A stretch of 64,000 nt of DNA from Bombyx mori. Lineage: Eukaryota; Arthropoda; Insecta; Lepidoptera; Bombycidae. The stretch spans positions 13,764,001-13,828,000 of the forward strand of contig NC_085107.1 of NCBI RefSeq assembly GCF_030269925.1, in the 5' to 3' direction. The position numbers and the translations under genes were made by a program. A model generated the notes under the pieces. It had not been told where the DNA came from, did no database searches, and was given only the letters and a program-made list of their open reading frames with translations. Every line of letters begins with the position of its first letter. Position 1 is the stretch's first letter. This document shows, one piece after another, positions 34,901 to 44,600 of the stretch.

Positions 34901-37221
34901 TCCGGTCTACTCTATTTTTATCAACCCTAATTTTATTGTTCCGTACGATATTTGAGATTTAAACCCAAAGTATGGGGATGAGGATTGGTGTTCGCGATGT
35001 AATAATGTATGCGCAGCATTATTAACGTAAAGCCAGTTAATAGAAATCGTCTTTCTTTTCGATCGGTTGTTAATGGTTAAAACAACAACTGCGACTGAAA
35101 ATTTTAAAGTACTGTCATGGTGATATTAGATCTAACCCTTTAGCTACGTGCCTCAGCCATAGACGAATTAGTGAATTATTGCATTGAGTATTTGCCTTGT
35201 TTTAGTCAAATCGAAAGACGTGGGCATCCGACCGCGTCGAAATGTTCATTAATTAGGAGAGAGCCTGATTGCATACTATAATGTAAGCTGATAACTATTT
35301 ATGACATACTCACTTGGAAAATTTCTTTTATATGCGGCCATGCAGCAGGATGCCCACCAGGCATCAAAGATGGTCCATATCGTGCACCATCTTCACCTCC
35401 ACTTACCTGGTACAAAAGATTTATTTCAATGTAAGCTAACTCAGATTATAAACTGAGCTTAATAATTTTATTGGTTAATTTTACTTACACCCATTCCAAC
35501 ATAAAGTATTCCTGTCCCTGACAACTCTTTACACCATTTCTGTGTGTCTAAGTATTGTGAATTACCACCATCAATTATAATATCACCTTTGCTTAAAAGT
35601 GGTATTAGCTTTTTCACAAACTCGTCAACAGCAAATCCAGCTGAAATATTTATTAATTTTGTTCCAATTGCATTCTTTAAATACTACAACTGTAGAAAGC
35701 TAGTAAAAATAATTTAAAAGGAATTTATAATATACACAATCAAACATTAAGCACAAGAGTTATACAGTCCTTAATGGTTGTCATGAGTCAGTTTCAGTAT
35801 ATCCCAAACTAAGCTAAAAAACTTGTATTTTAAATATCAGAGTACAGTTTGAAAGTTCATTGTAATAGCCATCTGTGATACAAGTATGTGTGTATTTATA
35901 TGAAAGTGTTTTGGGTCCATTGCATTTCGTTAATGCTGATTTTTGTTGTTTTTGGTGTGAGAGTGTAAGTGTATCATAATGAAAAGGTGACACCTGAATG
36001 AGTCATCTTTATTGACCTTTTTATTTACATTACTCTCATTACAAAACCATACAAAAATACATGATAACTGAGACAGGAATATTTTTTTCAGCTTCAGCTA
36101 TTATTCTGTAAACTGATATGAATAAATAATATACTAATAGAAAAATAAAACCCTGTGTAAGTCACGTCAGAACACAAGTCAGATGTTGGAGTATAATGAA
36201 CATTACAGTATCAGTTTTTAATTCTTACACACATTAACAAAATTTTCTATATCCTAGAATTATAAAGTTATTCGATGTCTATGCTTTTCATATACATACC
36301 ATAGTTCTAAGTTAACTAAAACATAATTTGTGTAGAATGATTAAAAGCTCTTAATTCCAAAAGTATTAAATTCTTGACTTATTTATTTGAAGTTATTATT
36401 TCAATGTTATTAATTCAATTATTTCATTATAAATATATATAATTAGGGCTTTATTTAGTCTTGCACTTGTTATATATTTTCTAGAAAACACTGTATAGTA
36501 TACCTTTTACCAAAAGAACAATTTTCCTTGGCCTTTTTAGTTTAGATACCATGTCATCCAAGGAGGTAGCCCCAATCACTTTTGTACCCTTAGCTTCATT
36601 TTTTAGAAATTCCTCTACCTATAAGCAAGTATGTAAAAATATTTTAAAATATATAAGCATTGCAGTTTACATTAAAAAAATGTTACTTTAATTAAGTAAA
36701 ATACCATTGGTATAATACCTTTATAAAGAAATTACCTTTGACACTGTTCTATTAAACGCGCAGACAACATAACCCTTGTCATTCATATTGAGTATTAGAT
36801 TTTGACCCATAACAGCCAAACCTATGAGTGCAATATCAGCTTCATTCCTGAGCAAAAATTACATTGTATCAATATAACACGATTTTTTTTCTTGAAAGGA
36901 GGTACTTATTACAAGGTTAAGCGTATCAAATTTTAACCTTTAAATAACCTTGTAACAATCTTGTCAACATTTAAACTCATTGCATTAGTAAATAACCTGA
37001 ACAAGGCGTTTGGATTGTAAAGCAATTTAACTATCAGTCATTGTGCTGCATTTATCATAAAATCTACTACCATGATTACAAATATTTCTTTCAACAATTC
37101 AACAATGTTTTTTAGTTATGTTTTAACCTTAATAATGTAACTCAAACTAGCAAAGTCATGCTTTTCTATCTTTACTTCTATATGTTGCGGGTATTTTTAG
37201 ATGTTAAACTTACTGAGGCAT
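22960..37221 (-). CDS. Pgd: 6-phosphogluconate dehydrogenase, decarboxylating (complete, 12 coding exons)
   Basis: This is the oxidative pentose-phosphate enzyme that converts 6-phosphogluconate and NADP+ to ribulose-5-phosphate, CO2 and NADPH in the cytosol. Exons in transcription order: 37221-37214, 36847-36736, 36618-36504, 35640-35489, 35406-35314, 34438-34288, 33754-33644, 33266-33123, 31348-31194, 29780-29691, 24050-23850, 23079-22960 (1452 nt, 483 residues, the family's length). Motifs: N-terminal Rossmann GLAVMGQN (13-19), [19 protein letters not shown], catalytic Lys185 in [12 protein letters not shown], and signature [13 protein letters not shown] (255-267). The start is an 8-nt coding exon, ATG CCT CA, before a perfect gtaagt donor; it restores the frame to NEADIALIG. 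The start is inferred from splice phase; all other exons are unambiguous. Introns hold Bm1, hAT and piggyBac-like elements. Confidence 0.96.
23298..23462 (-). mobile_element. LINE tail family B fragment
   Basis: A T-run followed by ggatgagctcacgaggctcag, ctagccatagcaaaagcagtgcttcg and ggatcgg, as in the other family B tails. It lies in the last Pgd intron. Confidence 0.65.
24086..24110. repeat. (AAT)n microsatellite
   Basis: Eight consecutive taa/aat units close to Pgd exon 11, on the intron side. Confidence 0.85.
24170..24380 (+). repeat. LINE-type remnant with ataacaacaa tail
   Basis: A GC-rich piece (24175-24290) ends in ccaatcactgtctgagcttagaa and a tail also seen at 5580-5680. It lies in the 5.6-kb Pgd intron. 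Confidence 0.45.
24554..24599. repeat. Perfect 19-bp stem hairpin in a Pgd intron
   Basis: attaaaaatatcgtaaaat (24554-24572) is the exact inverse of 24581-24599, with an 8-base loop. It is very AT-rich. Confidence 0.8.
24854..25025 (-). mobile_element. LINE tail family B fragment
   Basis: A T-run, ctgatagccttgagaggctat, ggggctcaaaccggagtgtt, and ccactgagaagatccggcga through ctcagtgggc. All are shared with the tails at 8.1 and 21.0 kb. Confidence 0.75.
25231..25745 (-). mobile_element. 5'-truncated CR1/jockey-type LINE, source of tail family A
   Basis: The minus strand carries the C-terminal end of ORF2, a stop at 25416 and a 3' UTR. The UTR contains exactly the block (gcggtaggcagcggcttgg, ggtaaccactcacc, tgcctacaagggcaataaaa) that occurs alone at six other places here. 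It lies in a Pgd intron. Confidence 0.8.
25416..25743 (-). pseudogene. ORF2 C-terminal fragment of a CR1/jockey-type LINE
   Basis: About 105 residues. [15 protein letters not shown] and [12 protein letters not shown] are the conserved words that follow the RT domain in this LINE group (YCSHLW and the LDxxQKRAxR box). [14 protein letters not shown] is also typical. Upstream RT and endonuclease are missing; the fragment is otherwise open to its stop. Confidence 0.75.
25760..27530 (-). other. Pgd intron interior without recognised element
   Basis: AT-rich sequence. No SINE, LINE tail or TIR pair was resolved. Confidence 0.5.
27540..27615. repeat. (AAT)n microsatellite, compound
   Basis: Two runs of aataataat units are separated by an A-rich spacer. 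Confidence 0.85.
27871..27982 (+). mobile_element. LINE family A tail
   Basis: gcggtaggcagcggcttgg, catgggcgacggtaac, gggccgtacgctcgtctgcc and an aataaaaaag end. Confidence 0.7.
29197..29451. mobile_element. hAT-like MITE with 8-bp duplication
   Basis: The ends are cagtctttcccaaag and (inverted) caggggctaccaaact. Both begin CAG and share CCAAA spacing like hAT termini. The flanking octamers tgacatac (29189-29196) and taacatac (29452-29459) differ at one base, as expected for an ageing hAT target duplication. It lies in the Pgd intron near exon 10. Confidence 0.65.
30690..30936 (-). mobile_element. Bm1 SINE, 5'-truncated
   Basis: A T-run, attgcctagatggatggacg, and the Bm1 body to taccaccagta. 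It lies in a Pgd intron, in the same orientation as the gene. Confidence 0.85.
31815..32085 (+). mobile_element. piggyBac-like MITE with TTAA duplication
   Basis: TTAA flanks both sides (31811-31814, 32086-32089). The ends ccctttgactgcc... and, inverted, cacattgactgcc... pair over about 50 bp, ending tacgcggcgcactgaa. The interior holds a 66-codon frame (31865-32065) with an acidic [10 protein letters not shown] stretch. That could be a leftover transposase N-terminus, but no catalytic domain is present. Confidence 0.75.
32150..32238 (-). mobile_element. LINE family A tail, internally deleted
   Basis: ttttattgtccttgtaggcaaacgag...cacctgatggtga then skips to caatgccaggcggagagcca. It lies in a Pgd intron. 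Confidence 0.6.
32961..33069 (-). mobile_element. Bm1 SINE fragment next to Pgd exon 8
   Basis: gcttagatgggtggacgtgc through gagttctttagtctcag, with an internal deletion. It lies 54 bases downstream (in transcription) of the donor of exon 8 (33123). Confidence 0.75.
33848..34093 (-). mobile_element. Bm1 SINE, 5'-truncated
   Basis: ttttttattgcttagatgtg, the body, ggcagaaataagcagggcgg, to ctaccaccagtaatg. It lies in the Pgd intron between exons 6 and 7. Confidence 0.9.
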
Positions 37222-37619
37222 TTTTTTAAGTTAGATTTTAAAAGTTTATCGAACTATTTTAAACAATTTGAATTATTTTTATGTAAAACTGTGAACGTTT
37301 TCAACCAACTCTTCTACCTTCTACCTACAGACTAGTACAGACTGATGTATAGATAATAGATTAAACACTTAATTTAAGACTGATGTATTACATATTCTGA
37401 ATTGATAGCTGCTATATTAGGTGATATGGGGTAGGGATGAAGGTACGAGAACGATTAAAAAAAAAAAACAATAAATGTGTCAAGCGAGATCGATTATTAA
37501 ATCAATTTTAACAAAAGACTGAAAAAGCGAATCATTTTAAAAAAAGTATGCTTTTATACATTATTTAAAATTAACTTCATTACATGATATCGATACTGCC
37601 AAACCAGTTTTGCTAAGAG

Positions 37620-38110
37620 ACAGCGGAGTTGAGGGGGCCCACACGTGAAGGATCGCGTCCACTGTTCCTTCCTATAAGCCATACTGCTCCGCCGATGATA
37701 AATCAAGTCTCATGAATCTAGCCGGCCTTCAAATCAATGGAACCGTCTCAAGATTAAGAGCCCAAGAACTAAAACCGGCCAAGAACTGCATCCGGACCAG
37801 TGGCCGCGTTCTGTGCGCAAATTTTTGTCTGGGCCATACGGAAGTGTGCCACGTTATGAATGCTGATATGCTCAACTCAGCAGAGGTATCACCGTTGTCC
37901 CCCATTACAGAGAGCAACGAAATCTTCCCGATCTTGTGGGAACAGTGCTGACACCATGCCAACTTTGTCAGATCATTACAAATTGGGAAGCAATGGCGGT
38001 GATGCCTGCCGCACTGCTCCTTATCTGCAGACGCCTTACTCTGGGCAACATGGGTTCAGCCAGAAAAGTACAGAAAGCTAATAGCTGTAGTTGTGGTATC
38101 GAATTAATAA
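37620..38110. other. GC-richer unassigned block upstream of Pgd
   Basis: It stands out in base composition from its AT-rich surroundings and has several overlapping short open frames on both strands (for example 37712-37951). None has a family signature. It may be an old transposon fragment or a regulatory segment between the divergent genes. Confidence 0.3.
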
Positions 38111-38192
38111 TTCTATGGGAAAGCCTTTTATGAAATAAATACTTGGTGTCGTAAGCTGTATTCTTATTAAATTCCATTTGGAGAGTTCATAT

Positions 38193-38355
38193 TGGTAGTT
38201 TTCCAATTACAGCACAAGAGCGCATTATGCGGCATAATGCTCAAATAAGCTTCAGCATAATTCGGCATTGTGCGTCACTGAGTCGCATTATGATGAAGCT
38301 TGGTTGAGCATTATGCCGCATAATGCGCTCTTGTGCTGTAATTGGAAAACTACCA
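38193..38355. repeat. 163-bp hairpin with perfect 52-bp arms
   Basis: 38193-38244 and 38304-38355 are exact reverse complements. The 59-base centre contains a second imperfect pairing (aagcttcagcataat / attatgatgaagctt), so almost the whole unit can fold. The arms also contain the internal palindrome gcattatgcggcataatgc. It lies between the start codons of Pgd and the zinc-finger gene. Confidence 0.85.
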
Positions 38356-38676
38356 TTAAGGTTCACAAAATTCCACTGTGTTACGTTGTAATCTGTGTAA
38401 AACTACCTTCAAACTTTTTCAAAGTTTCTACGAAGGTAATCTACGGCATAGATACCATAGATTATACACATAATATTTGAGAATTTTGAGATATACACAT
38501 TACAGTTCTGCAGGCATTGCCTTGTTATTACGAGGTCTTTTCTTTACCCACAATTTGTCGGTTATAAAAATAAATTGATCATAAGTGAGGAATAATTAAA
38601 ATAAAATTACTCGGAATGCTATAATTTTTTGTGGCTGACTTGGCCGTTTTAGTCTTAGAGTTTCTAAATCAAACTT

Positions 38677-41600
38677 ATGACATCGGCAAAAGTAGCAACG
38701 CAGGTATGCTGTATTTCTAACGCAAAGTAGAAGCAGATTTGTATCTACTAAAAGTACCTAATTTTGGTGTATTCATTGTAATTTTGTCAAGCGTAATGGT
38801 ATTTTGCGTGGTATTTTAGCTCATGAATAACAACAACGCACAAAATGGCCGCCAGCAGCCCATATCGCGACTAACAGCGCCCCCAACGGACCCTCGAATG
38901 AAGATAACCGCGTCATCATCGGAACAAAAAAAGAAACCGAAAGAACTTTGTCGCAACTTCCTCTGGGGAACATGCACTAAAGGAACTGAGTGTATTCACC
39001 TTCACAAACTAGACCTAAAAGTTTTGAAAGAAACCGTAAAGTTTTGCCGCGATTTTCAAAACAAAGTTACTTGCAGTAGACCTGGTTGTACATTTCTCCA
39101 TGTTTCTGATGAGGAGCAAAAGCTATTTGAAAAAGAAGGCAAAATACCTCGTTTGCTAGCTGAAAGATATGCAGCTCTAAAAGATTCACCTACAGCAAAA
39201 ATGGTGGTGGAGAAATCTCAAAAAACAGGTTCTATGTTTAACGTTGGAGATTATTTAACAAAACCACCGCCACCGCCACCACCCGTAGCATCAGTGGCAG
39301 GGCCCTCAATACCAGTATCGCATCCATCTTGTTCTTCTCTGCAGTCAATGCTGGCATTACCACCACCACCACCACCTCCTCTTCCTCCACTACCGAAGGC
39401 TCCACTCCCTCAGCCAACAAAGGCGGTAACAATAACAACAACATCCACAACAGCAGTGGCTTCCACATCAACCCAAAAGTTGACACCAGCAAAACCAGGT
39501 ATTTTCTTTATTTATAACTATTTGTGATGCCTTCTTTTAATCAATTTGCATTTGTATTGTAAAACATTTAGATAAACGGATATATTTTTTTGAAACAGTT
39601 GACTTGAAATTTTTATTTTTCAAGCTTACAGAAATTACTTTGGCACATGATGTTGATGTCCCAACTGTATTTTATATATGTATATAGTAGCTGTACCATC
39701 CTTTAAACGAAAATATAATAATATGACTACCACACTATGCCACTACCTTCACTTGTTAATAACTAGTCTACAATAAAATAACCAATAGATATAATTTAAG
39801 TTTTATTTTTTCAGTTCCAAATACTACAGTGAGTACAACAGGCCTACATATACTAAATCAGCCTCCTCCACCAGGGTAAGTTATTAACAAATAACAATTA
39901 ATTAATTTATTATACCAATAAATTATGAAAAACTTTTTTTTCCACAGCTTTGATGCAAGTAAACCTCCACCACCATTACCTCAGATGAATGGTGCTATAA
40001 AACGGCCTGCATTCGATTCTTGCAAAGGTAATGAAAGTTATTTATTTAATTTTAAAATGCTAAGCGATATGAACTAATTAAAAGCAAATTCGCTTGATGC
40101 GAAAAGCATTTTGCTACTGTTATTTTAAGTTAATTTGAATAAAATAATTGGTTGGTGTTGCTTATTGAAAAAAACTTAGAAAACAGTAGAGGCTACCTCT
40201 TGTTCATAGACATCAATATGTGGTTGCAGTGGACCCTCGAATCAAAGAGAATTGTGATAAACATAAAATGTTTATGTTGCCCTTATCAATAGAAATGTGC
40301 TTAAAAATTAAAAGATCTCTAATTTATACATTTATTATTAATAACTAAAAAAATATATATATAAAGCATCAAGCGCTATGTAACAAGCTATTTGTTATTT
40401 TAACCTTATGTCTCGAGCTGTGCAATCGCAATCACATAATGTAAGGTACAAATAGTTACATTATGTGGTCTGACTGTCTGCCCACTGCAATAAAAGCTAA
40501 ACACTACTGCACAATTGTGTTGCTCCAATGTGTTTTGTATAAAACATTGATCTACAACACCAACCGCAATTAAATGCATGTAAAAATAGTTATGTTATTA
40601 TTATTTTAACTATGCGATTTTATTTATATGCAATTTTTTCAATGAAAGCAATATTATAAATTAATCACAGCCCAGTTAAATTGCTATATCTAAAAAGGCT
40701 GTGCTATCATAATATATTTTCACAATATTATTCATATTTTTATGTTGTTCTCTCAATATTTTAAAACCTATAAAAAATTATGATCTTATCAACTGTACTT
40801 GTGTTATGATTTGCTTGGCGCTCATTGATTTGTTCTCAGCTGGACAAAGAAAGATGGCAAAACTGGATGACGCGAATTCTTTAGAAAGCGACTGCAATAA
40901 CTGTGTGCAGAGGGAACTCAGGTTTGATATGAAATATTCGTCTTTATTTGTACGCATGAAATTATTACAGGTAAAATGCAAACATATATAGTTAATATTA
41001 ATAGCAAGGCGATTTTTAATTTTAAAAAAATCGTTTTATATTTTCCTTCATACAACTTGTACATAATGTTTACATTGTAATATATGAAATCTAATGCAAA
41101 GAAATACTATTTTAGAGATAAATAGAAATGAATATATGAAATCAAGCCAGTCATAATAATTTTCAATTTGTCACAGCATTACCATTTATTTTTTTGTATC
41201 TAAAAAAATTGCTTACATACTATAATACAAGATGTGAAATTTTGATGTACTTGAAAGATTTACTTCTACACTATTAAAATCTAACAAAAAACGCGAAAAT
41301 TACTGTGAAATTTGTATTATTTGTGCTTATATTTTTAGAATTAAATTTTTTATTACATTGCGTCTGAGTGCAGAAGCATAATACATGAAGTGTTGCAATA
41401 ATAAATGTAATTATAGCGAAGAAATTAAAATACTGTACCCATTAAAATTTTATTTAATAAAGTATGTATTATGTTGGCTTTCGCTTTTGTATTCCTTAAT
41501 TGCTGATGATTAAACTTTAAATAAATTTACACAGGATTGAACTTTACAAACAAGAAATGAAAGACCTTGAAAAAGAACAAGAAAACAAGTCAAAGATGCT

Positions 41601-44600
41601 GAAGATGAAGATGGTGGAGCATGAGCGTGCAGTTGCAGTGCTGAAAGCAAACATTGACCCTGAATTTTATCAATGGTTCGATGATTACATTGAGGTAATT
41701 TCAAATTACTTAAAAGTTTTCTTTATTATTTTTTAAGCTTTGATATCAATACAAAATTAAATAATGCAGTGCCTAAGTAAATAAAAAAATTAAAATCTTA
41801 ATTTTGCTCAGTCAATAAATTCAATTTCTTGTAATGCTTGTATTTATCTGATGTATTATCCATAATTTACATATTAATACTACACAGTATAATATATATA
41901 TATATACTTTACTATAGTTTGGTTGGTAATTTTTTTAAGGGTGTAACAACATCAACAAAAGCTGTCCTGGTAGAGCTATTGAAGCATGTGGTGTCAAAAG
42001 GGAAATTAAAAAATTTAAAACTAGTAAGTATTCTGTTAGCATTATCAAAAATATGTAGACCACTATTTTTTACCTACCAAAATAAATTAACCACCAATAA
42101 TACCTAGGTATATAAAGTCTCAACTATAATAAAATATACAAACACCATATATGTATTATTTATTAAAAGAGTAACTTCGTCCAGTTGAATTCTCTTGCCA
42201 CATCCATGCGAATGTGTTTTATGTAAATATTTTCTCATATATTTTTCTAAAAGGGCGTAAAAGCAAAATGAAAAAAAACATTGTCAAATTCTTTGTTGTG
42301 AATTTTAAGCAATAGCGCATGTATATGAATTATTTAAAAACCTTATTTTGTAAATTTTCTCAGTATTAGGATGTCATGGTGGATTTTCGGATCTAAATTT
42401 ACCATAATTAACTGTATTAATTTATCAACAGACACAATCGCAGTATCCATTAGAAGATGCAGTTTTGACTACTTTAACTAGAAGAAGATCTTCAAATCTA
42501 AATGATTCAACAAGATTGCTAAAATTGCTGGGATTGCTAGGTAATGCTATTCTTAAAAGATCGATTATTTGTATGTTGTTGTACTTGGGCTGCACATGCG
42601 AGACGGTCAAATATAATGATGTTCATTAATTATGCATGCATATCACATGTGCAAAATGAATCATAATCTTTGAATGAAGTTTGTTAATGTGTAATTATAT
42701 TTCACTTAGGAACTCAGTTTAAGTAATTTAGACAGTTTAGCTGAGTCAAGTACAATAATAGGCATGTTTACCATTATTTCGATCATTAAGCTTTGTTTGA
42801 TTATAATGTGCTGCTCTAACAAGATCCGAAGTTGTTCAGAATCTCATGCACACTTCCCAGTTAGTTTTTTGTAGTGGGTACACATTCTGGAGACATCTTT
42901 GAAATACTGAATCAGACTTCAAAGGATATTCATATTAAGAAAGTGTGTATATCTACTTCTATTTGCGAATCATTATGTATCATTATAATGATAGAGTCAC
43001 TGGAGGAGGAAATTTAATATTGTGCAGTTGACACCGTACAAAAATTATGTACAATGAGCACATAAGGCATGTTACCGCGAGTGCATCTCTTGAAGTTATG
43101 GAATTATACCCAAATACAATATGATGTTTGATTTGAACAACTTGCACATGCGCAGAATAATTCTGAGACAAGGCTTCAAAGAACAAACCATTTGATGAGC
43201 CAAAAATTGTTGAATGGTCTTGATTAAGACAATATATGATTCCATGCATCATGGCTAACAAGAGCTTCATAGTTCTATAATTAAAATCCAGTATTAGATT
43301 CTGTTGTTAGATTTTGCATGAATTAGTGGTCTATCTGTCACAGACAACAAAATCAAATGACTTCTAAAGACTTCTGCCCTATAGGATTAAGTGTGGCTTA
43401 TTGCAGGGAGATAGCCAGTGTTGTAGTTTTGTTTCAAGTTGAACCTTTTAAGTGGACGAAAGATTCTATGCTAGGCTTCTGTTATTATAGTGCGCACGGA
43501 AGCGCTAGTCACCTTCTGAGGTATGTGGCGGGGTGAGACGGGGGAGGGCGAGATTGACAAGACGCACACGATATTATATTTAAGTTCAGATAAATCTCAG
43601 AATAACATGTACGAATTAATGTAATGGGTGCCTAAAAGTAATATTGTATTTGTCTATTTCCTGGTTAAACAAAAAAGCACATTCAAAAGTGTTTGTTATA
43701 TTTTATTATTTACGATAGTACAAAACAAATTTATAAGCAAATTAACATTTCTTAACAAGTAAATCACAAAACACTATCAATGTTATAGTACATTATAAAA
43801 AAATAATCTTTATCAATTTTGATTTTTTTATCAACAAAAACTGATGAATTTTCCTTCGTAACACCCCCATGTCGAAATCGTCACTGTTATTCTCTTTTTT
43901 ATTTCTTTAGGTTTTCGTGGAGAAGTAAACTTTGGTTTTTCCGACGTTTGCCGATTCGAATTTCCTTCAGCTATAATTCTCATTAAGTTCTGAGAAAAAA
44001 ACTGTACACATTATAGATTAGATTTTACATTGGGCTTGTAATTGGTGGACCCATCTTAGGGTATTTTATCTCGTAAAACTGAATCGTGTCACCGTCGCGG
44101 TGGTCCACGGCAGACTGAGTTAGCTTGACGTTTGTCTACCTCCCCGCCCTGCCGCTCACATACCTCAGGCGGTGACTAGCGCTTCCGCGCACACTATAGT
44201 AGAGAATTTCAGTAGGGCTATCGAAATTGGCTGAGGCCTGAATTATTAACGTGTTGTACAAAAAATGGCCAATTTATATAATTTAATGTCGCTAATAAGA
44301 CGGCAGACAGCGCCTTGGCTCTGCCCCTGGCAGTGCTGAAGTCCATGAGCGACGTTAACAACTCACCATCAGATGGGCCATATGCTCGTCTACTTAAATA
44401 TACGTGCAATAAAAAAAGAAGAAATAAGACAGTTAAAATAAAATACATGTCTATTTTCATAGAAATGTATCTCATTTCGACCATCGAAAATATTAGTATA
44501 ATATATTGCCTTACGAATTTGTTGCACCTGTGGTCGAAAGCTTACTGAAAAGGGTGGTGCGGTCGATGGCCCTGTACGGAGCTCCCGTATGTCGTTGCGC

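Noticed and set aside
38677..38705. First Pgd exon at ATG TCA TAA on the minus strand near 38.69 kb
   Set aside because: It has an immediate stop and no usable donor. The 8-nt exon at 37214-37221 gives the right phase.
39500..39527. C-terminus GIFFIYNYL of a short zinc-finger product
   Set aside because: This is read-through into an intron. A gta donor at 39499 joins in frame to 39815 and the protein continues.
40840..40970. Apparent one-base frame error between exons 5 and 6 of the zinc-finger gene
   Set aside because: It arises only if the donor at 40970 is used. The donor at 40921 leaves two bases that join the g at 41535 and keep the frame, so no sequencing error is needed.
41161..41190. 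Microexon in the zinc-finger gene intron (cattaccattt...)
   Set aside because: Its length would not restore the frame, and the 40921 donor makes it unnecessary.
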